DNA of 64,000 nt from Roseivivax isoporae LMG 25204 (lineage in GTDB: Bacteria; Pseudomonadota; Alphaproteobacteria; Rhodobacterales; Rhodobacteraceae). The notes under the pieces are model-generated. The model searched no databases. It saw nothing but the letters and a program-made list of their open reading frames with translations, and was not told where the DNA came from. The stretch's first letter is position 1. Each line of letters opens with the position of its first letter. The position numbers were made by a program, and so were the translations under genes. The stretch is taken from the NCBI RefSeq assembly GCF_000521865.1, contig NZ_JAME01000015.1, forward strand, positions 1 through 64,000, read 5' to 3'. Positions 41,498-50,000 of the stretch are shown here, piece by piece.

Positions 41498-42568
41498 ATG
41501 GCGACATCGTCTGCGGGGTTACGCACCCCGCTTATCATCATCGCGACCGTCCTGTGCGGCGCGGTGCTCTGGATCGCACGCGACGTCGCGGCGCCCATCA
41601 CCCTTGCGATCGTGATCGGGGTGATCGCGGCGCCACTGCTCGACCTTTTCAAGCGGATCCGCATCCCGGAATCGTACGGGGCGCTGGTGATCCTGCTTGC
41701 GACGCTATTGGGCTTCGCGGCTCTGATCCTCGCACTCGAACCGCTGGTCTGGCGCATCGTCGACCAGATGCCCAGCATCCGGCTCGAGCTGCGGTCGCTC
41801 GTCTACGAGTTCCAGGGCGTGATCCGTGGCCTCGACGACATGAACGAGCAGATGAAGGAGGCGCTGGGCGCCGCCAAGGAGGCCTCCGAGGAGGAGGCCG
41901 AGGGCGGGGCGCAACTTCCGACCGTGACCGACGCGCTCTTCGTGGCGCCGATCATCATCGGGCAAATGCTGATCTTCGCGGGCACCTTCTACTTCTTCCT
42001 CGTCAACCGCAGCCGCGTCTACACGGCGCTGGCCGGCCGGCTCGCCCAGAAGGGCGAGGGCGCGGTGCTGCAGGCACGGTTCCGCCGTGCGGAATACCTC
42101 GTCTCGCGCTACTTCGCGACCATCTCGATCATCAACTTCGCGCTCGGCACCGCGCTCGCGGGCTATCTGGGCCTCATCGGCCTGCCGCTGCCGGTGGTCT
42201 GGGGCGTCGGCGCCGCGCTGATGAACTACGTGCTCTACGTCGGCCCGGCCTGCGTCGCCGCCGGACTGCTCTTGGCCGGCATCATCAACTTCGAGGGGCT
42301 GATGGTGGTCGCACCCATGGCGGGCTATCTCTGCATCAACATGATCGAGGCGCAGTTCGTGACCCCTTCGCTCGTGGGCAAGCACGTGTCGATCAACCCG
42401 CTCGCGGTGTTCATCGCGCTGGTCTTCGGGCTCTGGTTCTGGGGACCGATCGGCGGCATCGTGTCGATCCCGATCATGGTGATCGTGATGGCGCTGCTGG
42501 ACGATCCGGCGAGCCGCGCGGCGGATGTCCCGCCGCCCACGCCCTCGCCGCGCTCGGCGCGCGCCTGA
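41498..42568 (+). CDS. AI-2E family transporter (putative permease)
   Basis: The 356-residue protein has about eight membrane helices in the AI-2E/YdgG pattern: two at the N-terminus (ITLAIVIGVIAAPLLDLFKR), a soluble amphipathic middle region (residues 95-150), then a block ending PLAVFIALVFGLWFWGPIGGIVSIPIM, the family signature. Members export small molecules or ions; the AI-2 label is historical. It stands 66 bases after the holin-like gene, so it may or may not share that transcript. Confidence 0.85.
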   Translation: MATSSAGLRTPLIIIATVLCGAVLWIARDVAAPITLAIVIGVIAAPLLDLFKRIRIPESYGALVILLATLLGFAALILALEPLVWRIVDQMPSIRLELRSLVYEFQGVIRGLDDMNEQMKEALGAAKEASEEEAEGGAQLPTVTDALFVAPIIIGQMLIFAGTFYFFLVNRSRVYTALAGRLAQKGEGAVLQARFRRAEYLVSRYFATISIINFALGTALAGYLGLIGLPLPVVWGVGAALMNYVLYVGPACVAAGLLLAGIINFEGLMVVAPMAGYLCINMIEAQFVTPSLVGKHVSINPLAVFIALVFGLWFWGPIGGIVSIPIMVIVMALLDDPASRAADVPPPTPSPRSARA

Positions 42569-42573
42569 CCAGC

Positions 42574-42618
42574 GGGGTCCGTCATGTGCGGCAACTTTGC
42601 ATGACACCGGCGGACCCC
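42574..42618 (+). terminator. Two-tier hairpin after the AI-2E gene
   Basis: Outer arms GGGGTCC (42574-42580) and GGACCCC (42612-42618) enclose an inner stem GTCATG (42581-42586) / CATGAC (42600-42605). It starts 6 bases after the AI-2E stop codon. Only two T follow, so it may be a terminator or a leader structure for the methyltransferase gene. Confidence 0.4.
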
Positions 42619-42706
42619 TTGCAAATGTGACCTTCCGCGGATTGTCGATCCCCCCCGACTGTGGCACAAGCCATCGAGGGAGCCCGGAACGGAAGAGCAA
42701 CGGCAC

Positions 42707-43360
42707 ATGGCTGATCAAGCAACGCGCCGCCGGATGATGGTGGACACGCAGGTTCGCCCCGCGGACGTCACCAAGTTTCCGATCATCGCCGCCCTGTTGA
42801 AGATCCCGCGCGAGGCGTTCCTGCCCGCGGATCGCAGCGAGGCTGCCTATATCAGCGAGAACGTGCCGCTTGCCGAGGGTCGCGTGCTGCTCGAGCCGCG
42901 TACCTTCGCCAAGATGCTCGACGCCCTGGCGATCACGCAGGACATGCTCGTCCTCGACGTGGGCGCGGGCATGGGATATTCCTCGGCGGTCATTGCGGAA
43001 CTGGCCGAGGCCGTCGTGGCGCTCGAGGAGGACGAGGACCTGGCCAAGGAGGCCGAGTCGCTGCTCGTGGAGCACCATGCCGACAACGCCATCCTGCACC
43101 GGGGGCCTCTTGCCGAGGGCGCGGCCGAGCACGGTCCCTACGACGCCATCATCATCGAGGGCGCGGTCGAGACGGTGCCGCCGGCGCTGATCGACCAGCT
43201 CAAGGACGAGGGGCGCATCGCGGTCCTCTTTCAGGAAGGACGCCTGGGCGTCGTGCGCATCGGGTACAAGCTCGACGGGCACGTGTCGTGGCGGTTCGTC
43301 TTCAACGCCGGGGCGCCAGTGATCCCGGGATTCGAAAAAGAGACATCATTCGCGCTCTGA
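42707..43360 (+). CDS. Protein-L-isoaspartate O-methyltransferase family protein
   Basis: The 217-residue methyltransferase has the AdoMet-binding motif MLVLDVGAGMGYSSAVIAELA and the PCMT-type N-terminus MMVDTQVRPADVTKFPIIAAL. It would repair isoaspartyl residues, though this short alphaproteobacterial subgroup may have another substrate. Its position before a TolC-type gene and a PopZ-like gene is an arrangement I recall from other alphaproteobacteria. Confidence 0.85.
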   Translation: MADQATRRRMMVDTQVRPADVTKFPIIAALLKIPREAFLPADRSEAAYISENVPLAEGRVLLEPRTFAKMLDALAITQDMLVLDVGAGMGYSSAVIAELAEAVVALEEDEDLAKEAESLLVEHHADNAILHRGPLAEGAAEHGPYDAIIIEGAVETVPPALIDQLKDEGRIAVLFQEGRLGVVRIGYKLDGHVSWRFVFNAGAPVIPGFEKETSFAL

Positions 43361-43372
43361 CCGGTCGCGGAG

Positions 43373-43392
43373 CCGGTCCGGGTCCGGACCGG
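43373..43392. other. Strong GC hairpin between the methyltransferase and TolC genes
   Basis: Arms CCGGTCCGG and CCGGACCGG are separated by only GT, giving a tight stem. No T-run follows, so it may attenuate rather than end transcription before the TolC-type gene. Confidence 0.35.
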
Positions 43393-43430
43393 GGACGGGC
43401 AGGGCGGCGCAACACGGGGCAGTGAGCGAG

Positions 43431-44840
43431 ATGGCAGCACGGCGGATCAGGACTTGGCTCGCGGCAGGCGCCGCGGCATTGGCGCTGGGCGCGCCGGCAA
43501 TGGCGGACACGCTGGCCGACGCGATGGTGGGGGCCTACCGCACGAGCGGTCTTCTGGAGCAGAACCGCGCCGTTCTGCGCGCTGCGGACGAGGACGTGGC
43601 CCAGGCGATCGCCGAACTGCGGCCGGTGCTGAACTGGACCGCGGACATCACCCGCCAGTTCCAGACCTCGCGCAGCTCCCAGACCCTGAACACGGTGCAG
43701 GGCAGCGTCACGAATTCCGGCTCCATCGGGCTGTCCGCCCAGTGGCTGCTGTTCGATTTCGGCCGCACCCGGCTCGGGATCGACGTGGCCAAGGAATCCG
43801 TCCTGGCGGCCCGGCACGGGCTGGTCTCGGTCGAGCAGCAGGTCCTGCTGCGCGCGGTCCAGGCCTTCTGGGAGGTGCGCCGCGCCCAGCAGACCGTCGA
43901 TCTGCGCCAGAACAACCTGCGCCTGATCGAGCAGGAGCTGCAGGCCGCGCGCGACCGCTTCGAGGTCGGCGAGGTGACCCGCACCGACGTGGCGCTCGCC
44001 GAGGCGCGGCTTGCCGAAACGCGAAGCCAGCTCGCCATCGCGCAGGGCAACCTCGTCATCGCGATCGAGGAATACCTGGGCGCGGTCGGCCGCCGGCCAG
44101 GCGACCTCGTGGTGCCGCGAACCGTCCCGTCGGTGCCCGCCACGGTCGACCAGGCGACGCAGACCGCGCTGCGCCTGCACCCCGACATCATCGCCCAGCA
44201 GCACGCCGTGACGGTGGCAGAACTGTCCATCAAGATCGCCGAGGCGGCGATGAAACCCACCGTGAGCCTCGGCGGCACGCTGGGCTACACCCGGAACCTC
44301 GACGATTCCGACGTGTTCAGCCGCTCGGGCTCGGTCGGCATCGAGGCCTCGGGCCCGATCTACCAGGGCGGCGCCCTGTCCTCGCTCGTGCGCCAGTCGA
44401 TGGCACGCCGCGACCAGGAACGCGCGGTCCTGCTGACGACGACGCGCCAGGTGCGCCAGAACGTCGCCAACGCCTATGTGCAGCTGCAGGTCGCGCGCTC
44501 GTCGATCTCGTCCGGCAACAACCAGGTCAGCGCCGCGCAGGTCGCCTTCGATGGCGTGCGCGAGGAGGCGACGCTCGGCGCGCGCACCACGCTCGACGTG
44601 CTCGACGCGGAGCAGGACCTGCTCGACGCCCGGACCCTGCTGATCTCGGCGCAGGTCGACGAGTACATCGCCGCCTACACCGTCATCGCGTCCATGGGGC
44701 TGCTGACGGTCGAACAGCTGGATCTGCCGGTGCAGCGCTATGACCCTTCGGTCTACTACAACCTCGTGAAGGACGCGCCGACCCTGTCCTCGCAGGGCGA
44801 GGATCTCGATCGTGTCCTGCGGGCCTTGGGAAAACAGTAG
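43431..44840 (+). CDS. TolC family outer membrane channel protein
   Basis: The 469-residue protein has a signal peptide (RTWLAAGAAALALGAPAMA) and two repeats of the outer membrane efflux domain, rich in long amphipathic helices with RAVLRAADEDVAQAIAELRPVL and GARTTLDVLDAEQDLLDARTLL (the second-repeat hallmark). It would form the trimeric exit duct for type I secretion or drug efflux. The ATG at 43431 was preferred to a GTG at 43422 with no room for a ribosome binding site. Confidence 0.92.
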   Translation: MAARRIRTWLAAGAAALALGAPAMADTLADAMVGAYRTSGLLEQNRAVLRAADEDVAQAIAELRPVLNWTADITRQFQTSRSSQTLNTVQGSVTNSGSIGLSAQWLLFDFGRTRLGIDVAKESVLAARHGLVSVEQQVLLRAVQAFWEVRRAQQTVDLRQNNLRLIEQELQAARDRFEVGEVTRTDVALAEARLAETRSQLAIAQGNLVIAIEEYLGAVGRRPGDLVVPRTVPSVPATVDQATQTALRLHPDIIAQQHAVTVAELSIKIAEAAMKPTVSLGGTLGYTRNLDDSDVFSRSGSVGIEASGPIYQGGALSSLVRQSMARRDQERAVLLTTTRQVRQNVANAYVQLQVARSSISSGNNQVSAAQVAFDGVREEATLGARTTLDVLDAEQDLLDARTLLISAQVDEYIAAYTVIASMGLLTVEQLDLPVQRYDPSVYYNLVKDAPTLSSQGEDLDRVLRALGKQ

Positions 44841-44855
44841 AATCCTCACCATCTG

Positions 44856-44884
44856 TTGTGCGGAATTCCGCCGCGGTCTACACT
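44856..44884 (+). promoter_or_regulatory. Promoter of the PopZ-like gene
   Basis: TTGTGC (44856-44861) and TACACT (44879-44884) are 17 bases apart and end 28 bases before the ATG. The spacing is ideal, so the PopZ-like gene probably has its own promoter. Confidence 0.5.
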
Positions 44885-44912
44885 CGACGCCAGAGGTGAG
44901 AGTGGTGCGGCA

Positions 44913-45809
44913 ATGACAAATCACGTGAAAAACGTGGACATCGAGGATGTGCTGTCGTCGATCCGCCGTCTTGTGGCGGAAGACGGCGGTCTCGGGCTCG
45001 ACCGTCCGCGCGCGGAGCCACGCGCAGACGCGCGGCCCGAAGCGCCAGAGGCGCTGATCCTGACACCGCAGCAGCGCGTGCCCGAGGACGAGCCGGACGC
45101 GACCGAGGACGCGCCGGCGACGCGCCGCGACACGAATGAGGGGTCCGATGCCGACGGGTCGCGCGAGGCCATCGTGTCCGGGCTCGGCGGCATGGTGCGC
45201 GAGGAGTTCGAGTTCCTGCTGAAGCGGCTCGAGGCCGACGAGGCCGCCACGACACGCGGAGCGCCCGGAGTCGCGGGCGCCGAGGCGCCGACGCCGCCAG
45301 CCCGCGATCTGCCCCGCCCGACGCTCGTGGACCTGCCCGACACCGCCGCGCCGGAGGATGAGGAGGAGGCCGATCCCGAACCCCTGCGCCTTCTGCGGCC
45401 GGCGCTGCGCGTCAGGGACGAATCCGCGCCAGACGACGTGCCCGAAGCCGAGGCGCCCCGAAGCGCCCGCCGGCTCGAGCAGAAGATCGCGGAGCTCGAG
45501 GCGATGATCGCCGAGACCGACGGCGACTGGGAACCCGAACCGCTCTCGCCGGTGGCCGAACCCCTGCGCCCCGCGGAGCCGCCGCGCCCCGCAGCCGCCG
45601 CCCCGCGCGAGGAGCCGAAGCCACAGCCGCAGGCACGGGCCGCGAACGACGACGCCCCCATGTTCGACGAGGACATGCTGCGCGAGATGGTCGCCGAGAT
45701 CGTGCGGAGCGAGCTGCAGGGCGCGCTTGGCGAACGCATCACCCGCAATGTCAGGAAACTGGTCCGGCGGGAAATCCACCGCGCGCTGAACGGCCAGAGC
45801 TTCGACTGA
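44913..45809 (+). CDS. PopZ-like (DUF2497) polar organising protein candidate
   Basis: The 298-residue protein has the three-part PopZ plan. First comes a short N-terminal helix VDIEDVLSSIRRLVAEDGG, matching the PopZ EEILASIRRIISEDE region. A long Pro/Glu/Ala-rich acidic linker follows (residues 25-245). A C-terminal helical block, MLREMVAEIVRSELQGALGE then RKLVRREIHRAL, ends it. PopZ self-assembles into a polar condensate that tethers the chromosome origin. Position after a methyltransferase and tolC agrees with the usual popZ context. It is longer than Caulobacter PopZ (177 residues). Confidence 0.6.
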   Translation: MTNHVKNVDIEDVLSSIRRLVAEDGGLGLDRPRAEPRADARPEAPEALILTPQQRVPEDEPDATEDAPATRRDTNEGSDADGSREAIVSGLGGMVREEFEFLLKRLEADEAATTRGAPGVAGAEAPTPPARDLPRPTLVDLPDTAAPEDEEEADPEPLRLLRPALRVRDESAPDDVPEAEAPRSARRLEQKIAELEAMIAETDGDWEPEPLSPVAEPLRPAEPPRPAAAAPREEPKPQPQARAANDDAPMFDEDMLREMVAEIVRSELQGALGERITRNVRKLVRREIHRALNGQSFD

Positions 45810-45874
45810 CGGGGCCGCTTCGTGCTTCGTGCATCGCGGCAGGCAGGGCGCGCAAGTGCGCGATCTCCCATAAG

Positions 45875-45906
45875 AAAAGAGCGCGCCCCTCGGGGCGCGC
45901 TCTTTT
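45875..45906. terminator. Bidirectional intrinsic terminator
   Basis: A 15-base-pair perfect stem, AAAAGAGCGCGCCCC (45875-45889) with GGGGCGCGCTCTTTT (45892-45906), has A and T runs at its two ends. It can end transcription from both the PopZ-like gene and the convergent short conserved gene. Confidence 0.85.
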
Positions 45907-45939
45907 CCCTCCGGCAGTGCCGGACATGATCGCTTGTCG

Positions 45940-46269
45940 TCAGGCGGCCTCGGCGGCCTCGGCCAGCAGCGCGGCATTGCGGCGCTCGCTCTCCTCGCGC
46001 GACAGCGCGACGGAGGTGCGGACACCCTTGGCCACGAATTCCATCAGGCCGGACACGACCCGCTCGTTGGGGTCGATCCCGGCGCAGGACAGCACTTCCC
46101 GGCCGTCCCGCGAACGGGCCCAGCGGGCGATCTGCTCGGGGCCGTTGCCGTACTTCTTGTCGTCGGCAATGGCATCGTCCAGAGCGGCGAGAACAACGGC
46201 AGCGAACAGTTTGCGGGCACGATTGCCCTGTTCGGCGTTGAACGCCGTTCCATCCACGAAATCTCGCAT
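45940..46269 (-). CDS. Short conserved hypothetical protein (DUF6280-like)
   Basis: The 109-residue soluble protein (MRDFVDGTAFNAEQGNRARK) is helical and shows a well-ordered composition (LFAAVVLAALDDAIADDKKYG, GPEQIARWARSRDGREVL). I recall close relatives in other Rhodobacteraceae, possibly under DUF6280, but no function. AAGGA precedes the ATG at 46269, favouring this over the longer frame. It has its own upstream region shared with efp and its own terminator. Confidence 0.65.
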   Translation of the reverse strand: MRDFVDGTAFNAEQGNRARKLFAAVVLAALDDAIADDKKYGNGPEQIARWARSRDGREVLSCAGIDPNERVVSGLMEFVAKGVRTSVALSREESERRNAALLAEAAEAA

Positions 46270-46330
46270 CTTTCGTCCTTGTTTTATTGGTCTTGTAATT
46301 CCGGGCGTGAGGGGCGTTATGAAGTATTCG

Positions 46331-46343
46331 GTTCGATTCGAAC
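46331..46343. repeat. 13-base perfect palindrome upstream of the short conserved gene
   Basis: GTTCGA-T-TCGAAC lies 62 bases upstream of the DUF6280-like ATG. It contains a GATTC, the GANTC site of the CcrM methyltransferase. It is one of two odd-centred palindromes in this intergenic region. Confidence 0.4.
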
Positions 46344-46366
46344 ACCCCGAACTTGCATGTCTCCGT

Positions 46367-46379
46367 TGCACCAGGTGCA
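46367..46379. repeat. Second 13-base palindrome in the same intergenic region
   Basis: TGCACC-A-GGTGCA is centred 36 bases from the first palindrome. Both have 6-base arms around a single base, as expected of small dimeric regulator sites. Confidence 0.35.
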
Positions 46380-46415
46380 TGGCTCGGGTTCCGGTAACCA
46401 CGAGATATGGTGATC

Positions 46416-46444
46416 TTGCAGGGTCGTCAGAGCCAAGATATAGG
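46416..46444 (+). promoter_or_regulatory. Promoter of efp
   Basis: TTGCAG (46416-46421) and TATAGG (46439-46444) are 17 bases apart, 42 bases before the efp ATG. This is the clearest sigma-70-type promoter in the window. Confidence 0.55.
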
Positions 46445-46486
46445 AGCGGGCGAATTCCGGTCAACCTATCGCCAGAGTGAAGCCAC

Positions 46487-47050
46487 ATGCCCAAGATCAA
46501 CGGTAACGAGATCCGTCCCGGAAACGTCCTTGAACATGACGGCGGCCTCTGGGCCGCGGTGAAGGTCGATCACGTCAAGCCCGGCAAGGGCGGCGCGTTC
46601 GCCCAGGTCGAGATGCGCAACCTGCGCACCGGCACCAAGCTGAACGAACGCTTCCGGTCGGCCGACAAGGTCGAGCGCGTCCGGCTCGAGCAGCGCGACA
46701 TGCAGTTCCTCTTCGAGACCGACGGGATGCTGACCTTCATGGACGCCGAGACCTTCGACCAGGTCGAGCTTCCGGCGGACATCCTCGGCGAACGGCGCCC
46801 GTTCCTGCAGGACGGCATGACCATCGTCGTGGAATTCCACGACAGCGAGGCGCTGAACGCGACGCTGCCGCAGAAGGTGACCTGCACCATCACCGAGACC
46901 GAGCCGGTGGTGAAGGGCCAGACCGCGGCGAACTCGTTCAAGCCCGCGGTGCTGGACAACGGCGTGCGCATCCTCGTGCCGCCCTTCGTCGGCCAGGACG
47001 AGCGCATCATCGTCAACACCGAGACGATGGAATATTCCGAACGCGCCTGA
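46487..47050 (+). CDS. efp: Elongation factor P
   Basis: The 187-residue factor relieves ribosome stalling at consecutive prolines. It has the three-domain length of EF-P. The tip of the first loop reads VKPGKGGAF with Lys34 at the position that EpmA/EpmB lysylate in E. coli, so modification through that route is possible. It ends 9 bases from the convergent STAND gene, whose tail contains a 6-base-pair GGGGGC/GCCCCC hairpin (47064-47078). Confidence 0.96.
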   Translation: MPKINGNEIRPGNVLEHDGGLWAAVKVDHVKPGKGGAFAQVEMRNLRTGTKLNERFRSADKVERVRLEQRDMQFLFETDGMLTFMDAETFDQVELPADILGERRPFLQDGMTIVVEFHDSEALNATLPQKVTCTITETEPVVKGQTAANSFKPAVLDNGVRILVPPFVGQDERIIVNTETMEYSERA

Positions 47051-47059
47051 TCGCGGGCG

Positions 47060-50000
47060 TCAGGGGGGCGCAGCCCCCAGCACCGCGTCGAGCGTCCCCC
47101 GCGCGTGATCGAGCAGCGCGCGCGAGTCGTCGAAGAACGGCTGCACGATGATGTCGCCGGTATTGTTGCCGGTGGCGATCCGCACGCCCGCGGCGGACGG
47201 CTTCACGTCGAGCGCGTTCAGGCTCTGCTCGAACCCCGCGTATTCGAGGAAGGGCTCGCCTGTCGCGGCATCCCAGACGATCATGCGCTCGTCGGCCGAT
47301 ACGGTGACCGCGTGTCGGCCCGAGGGCGCGAAATGGATCGCGTCGACCGCCGACCGGTGCCCTTGCTGCACGGCGGAGCCTGTCAGGCGCACGACCGCGC
47401 CGGTCGCCGGCGTCCAGAGGCTGCCGGTCCAGTCGGCGGAGGCCGCGGCGACCATGCTGCCATCCGCCGAGATGTCGAGCGCGGTGATGTTGCCCACGTG
47501 GCGGTCCATGAGGCGCGGCGCGTCGTCGGGCGCCGCCACGTCGTGCAGCCGGACGGTGCAGTCGTCGCCGCCTGCCGCCAAGAGCCTGCCGTCGTCGGAA
47601 AGGGCGAGCGCCGTAGGGCTCGCCCGCGCGCGGCAGGCATCGGGGGCCGGCGCGTCGGCGGCGAAGCCGATATAGGCGATATGGGCGCCGGGCGCCGTTC
47701 CGCAGAGCGCCGCGTCTACCGCGCAGACGAGAAAGCCGCGCACGTCGGGGGCCAGCACCTCGACCGCGTAGCGCGCGCCGTCCGCGGCCACCGCGATCAG
47801 GCGGCGGCTGAGGTTCCCCGCAGCCCCGTCGAGCGTGATGACGCGCCCGTGCCAGGCGCCGTCCTCGCCGCGCTCCCAGGCGTGGACCTCGGGGCCGCGC
47901 ATCGCCGCGAGCAGGATGTCGCGGCCTTCGGGGGCGGCAAGCGCGCTCGGCGGCCCGGCCTGCGCGGTGGCCTCCGCCGGCGCGCCGGTCAGGACGAGAC
48001 GGCCACCCTCGTCGGGCGGGGCTCCCTTGCTGACCCCTGGCGCGGGCGCCAGCACGGCGAGCGGCCCGCCGCGCGATTTCAGCCAGATGGTCCGCCGGTC
48101 GGTCGCCGCGACCCAGCCCGCGTCCCGGCCAAGCGCGACCGAGGACAGGATCCCCGGCGTCTCGCGTCCGAGCCAGGTCTGCGCGGCGAGCCCGTAATCG
48201 GACAGCCGCGATGTGAACGGCGACCAGAGCCGCGCGGTGTGGTCGAGCGAGCCCGTCAGGATCTCGCTGCCGCCCGGCGCGAAGGCCACGGTGCGCAGGG
48301 TCTGCTCGTGCCCCCGCAGAGTCCGGAGCGGGCGCCAGCGGTCGGTGCGATAGACCTGCACCGTACCGTCCCACGTGGCGGTCGCCACAAGCTTGCCGGT
48401 GTCGTCGTAGGCCACGTCCCAGAGATCGGATTCGTGCCAGAGCACGGCGGGCGACAAGTCCGGCTGCGGCATCTCGAGCCCCGGCCGCCACGGCGCGAGG
48501 GACCAGATGCGCAGCGTGTCGTCGTTGCCGCCAGAGACCAGCGTGGTGGCGTCAGGCGAAAAGGCCAGGGCCTTGACCGGCGCGTCGTGCGCGCCGCTGC
48601 GGCAGGCGGCGGCGTCGGTGCGCGTGGCGAAGACGCAGACCCGACCGTCACCGAGGCCCACCGCCCCGCGCGCGCCGTCCGCGTCGAGCGCCACGGACCA
48701 TGCCGCGAGCCCGTTGTCCGACAGCACCTCCTGCCCGTCGCTGGGCCGCGCGCGGTCGGCGGGGTCGTTCGACAGGAGCGCGCGGGTCGTCAGGATGCGG
48801 TGCGCGCCCCACGCACCGTCCGGCCCGCGCTGCCAGAGATGCACGTGCCCGGTGAGCGAGGAGGCGGCCAGCGTCGCGCCGTCGCGCGAGAACGCGATCT
48901 TGCCGATCGTGTCCCGCGCACCGAAACGCGCGCGGCCGGGATAGAGTTCGCCGAGACGCGGCGCGGCCCCGCCGGACAGCCCCTCGGCGAGGAGGAGCGC
49001 GCCGCGCTCGGTGCCCACGGCGACGGTGCCGTCCGGTCCGACCGCCATCGCGCGGGCGTTCCGCGCCGCGCTGTCGGTCTGGACCTCGGCCAACTGCACG
49101 GTGCGGGGCGCGCCCGCCTGCGCGCGCGTGTCCCAGATCGTGAGCGTGAGGTCGCGCGCCAGCACCGCGACCTCGGTGCCGCCGGGCAGGAAGTCCGCGG
49201 CGTAGACCTGCCGCGCCGCGCCGGGGCCGAGGTCGAGGCGGCGCAGCTCGTGGGTGAAGTTCAGCGCGCGCACGGTGGTCGCGCGGGCGAGCGGTTCCCG
49301 CGGCACGGCCTCGGCGAGGACCTGCGCCAGGACCTCGGTCGCGTCCCGCGCCACGGCCACCGGGGCGGCCGCGCGCGGGGAGGGGTTGAGCGACGCCAGC
49401 CGCTCGGCGATCTCCTGCCGCGCCTGCGCCTTGGCGCGGTCGCGCTCGGCCTCGGCGCTGGCGATGCGCTTGTTCGTCTGCAGGGTCACCGTCAGTGCGA
49501 CGAGCCCCACCATGACCAGCGCGACAGTCGCGAGGCCGACGCGCTTGTAGGTCAGGAAGCGGCGCGAATCCGCGACGAAGCGTTCGATCCGGGCAAAGGT
49601 GCCGCCGGTCGCCGCCGCGCCCGCGGCGCCGCGGTCGAGGTAGCGCGCGGCCCAGGCCGCGTTCGGGCGCCGCGTCTTCCACCACCGCGAATAACGGTCG
49701 AGGGTCGGCCCGCTCAGGAGCCCGCTGCCGAGAAGTTTTTCCAGCGGGCCGCCGCGCAGGTTCTCCTCGCGCTCGAGCGCCCGCTTTGCGAGAAAGCGGA
49801 TGTCCTCGGCAGCGCGCTCCTCCTCGGGCAGCCATTTCTCCTGCAGGCTGCGCCAGAGCCGCAGCACGCATTCGTGGCTCACGTCCACCGTGTCGCCCGC
49901 GTCGATGCCATCATGTTCGCCGACGATGCGCAGGTAGCCTTCGGACCCTTCGCGGAACACCTCGATCACCCGGACGAGGTCCTCGAAACCGCAGTCGAGC

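Noticed and set aside
43373-43392. Intrinsic terminator after the methyltransferase gene
   Set aside because: The stem is perfect but has a 2-base loop and no T-run; listed only as a hairpin.
46331-46343. tRNA T-arm-like GTTCGATTC
   Set aside because: The flanks do not form an acceptor stem, anticodon arm or D arm; it is just a palindrome.
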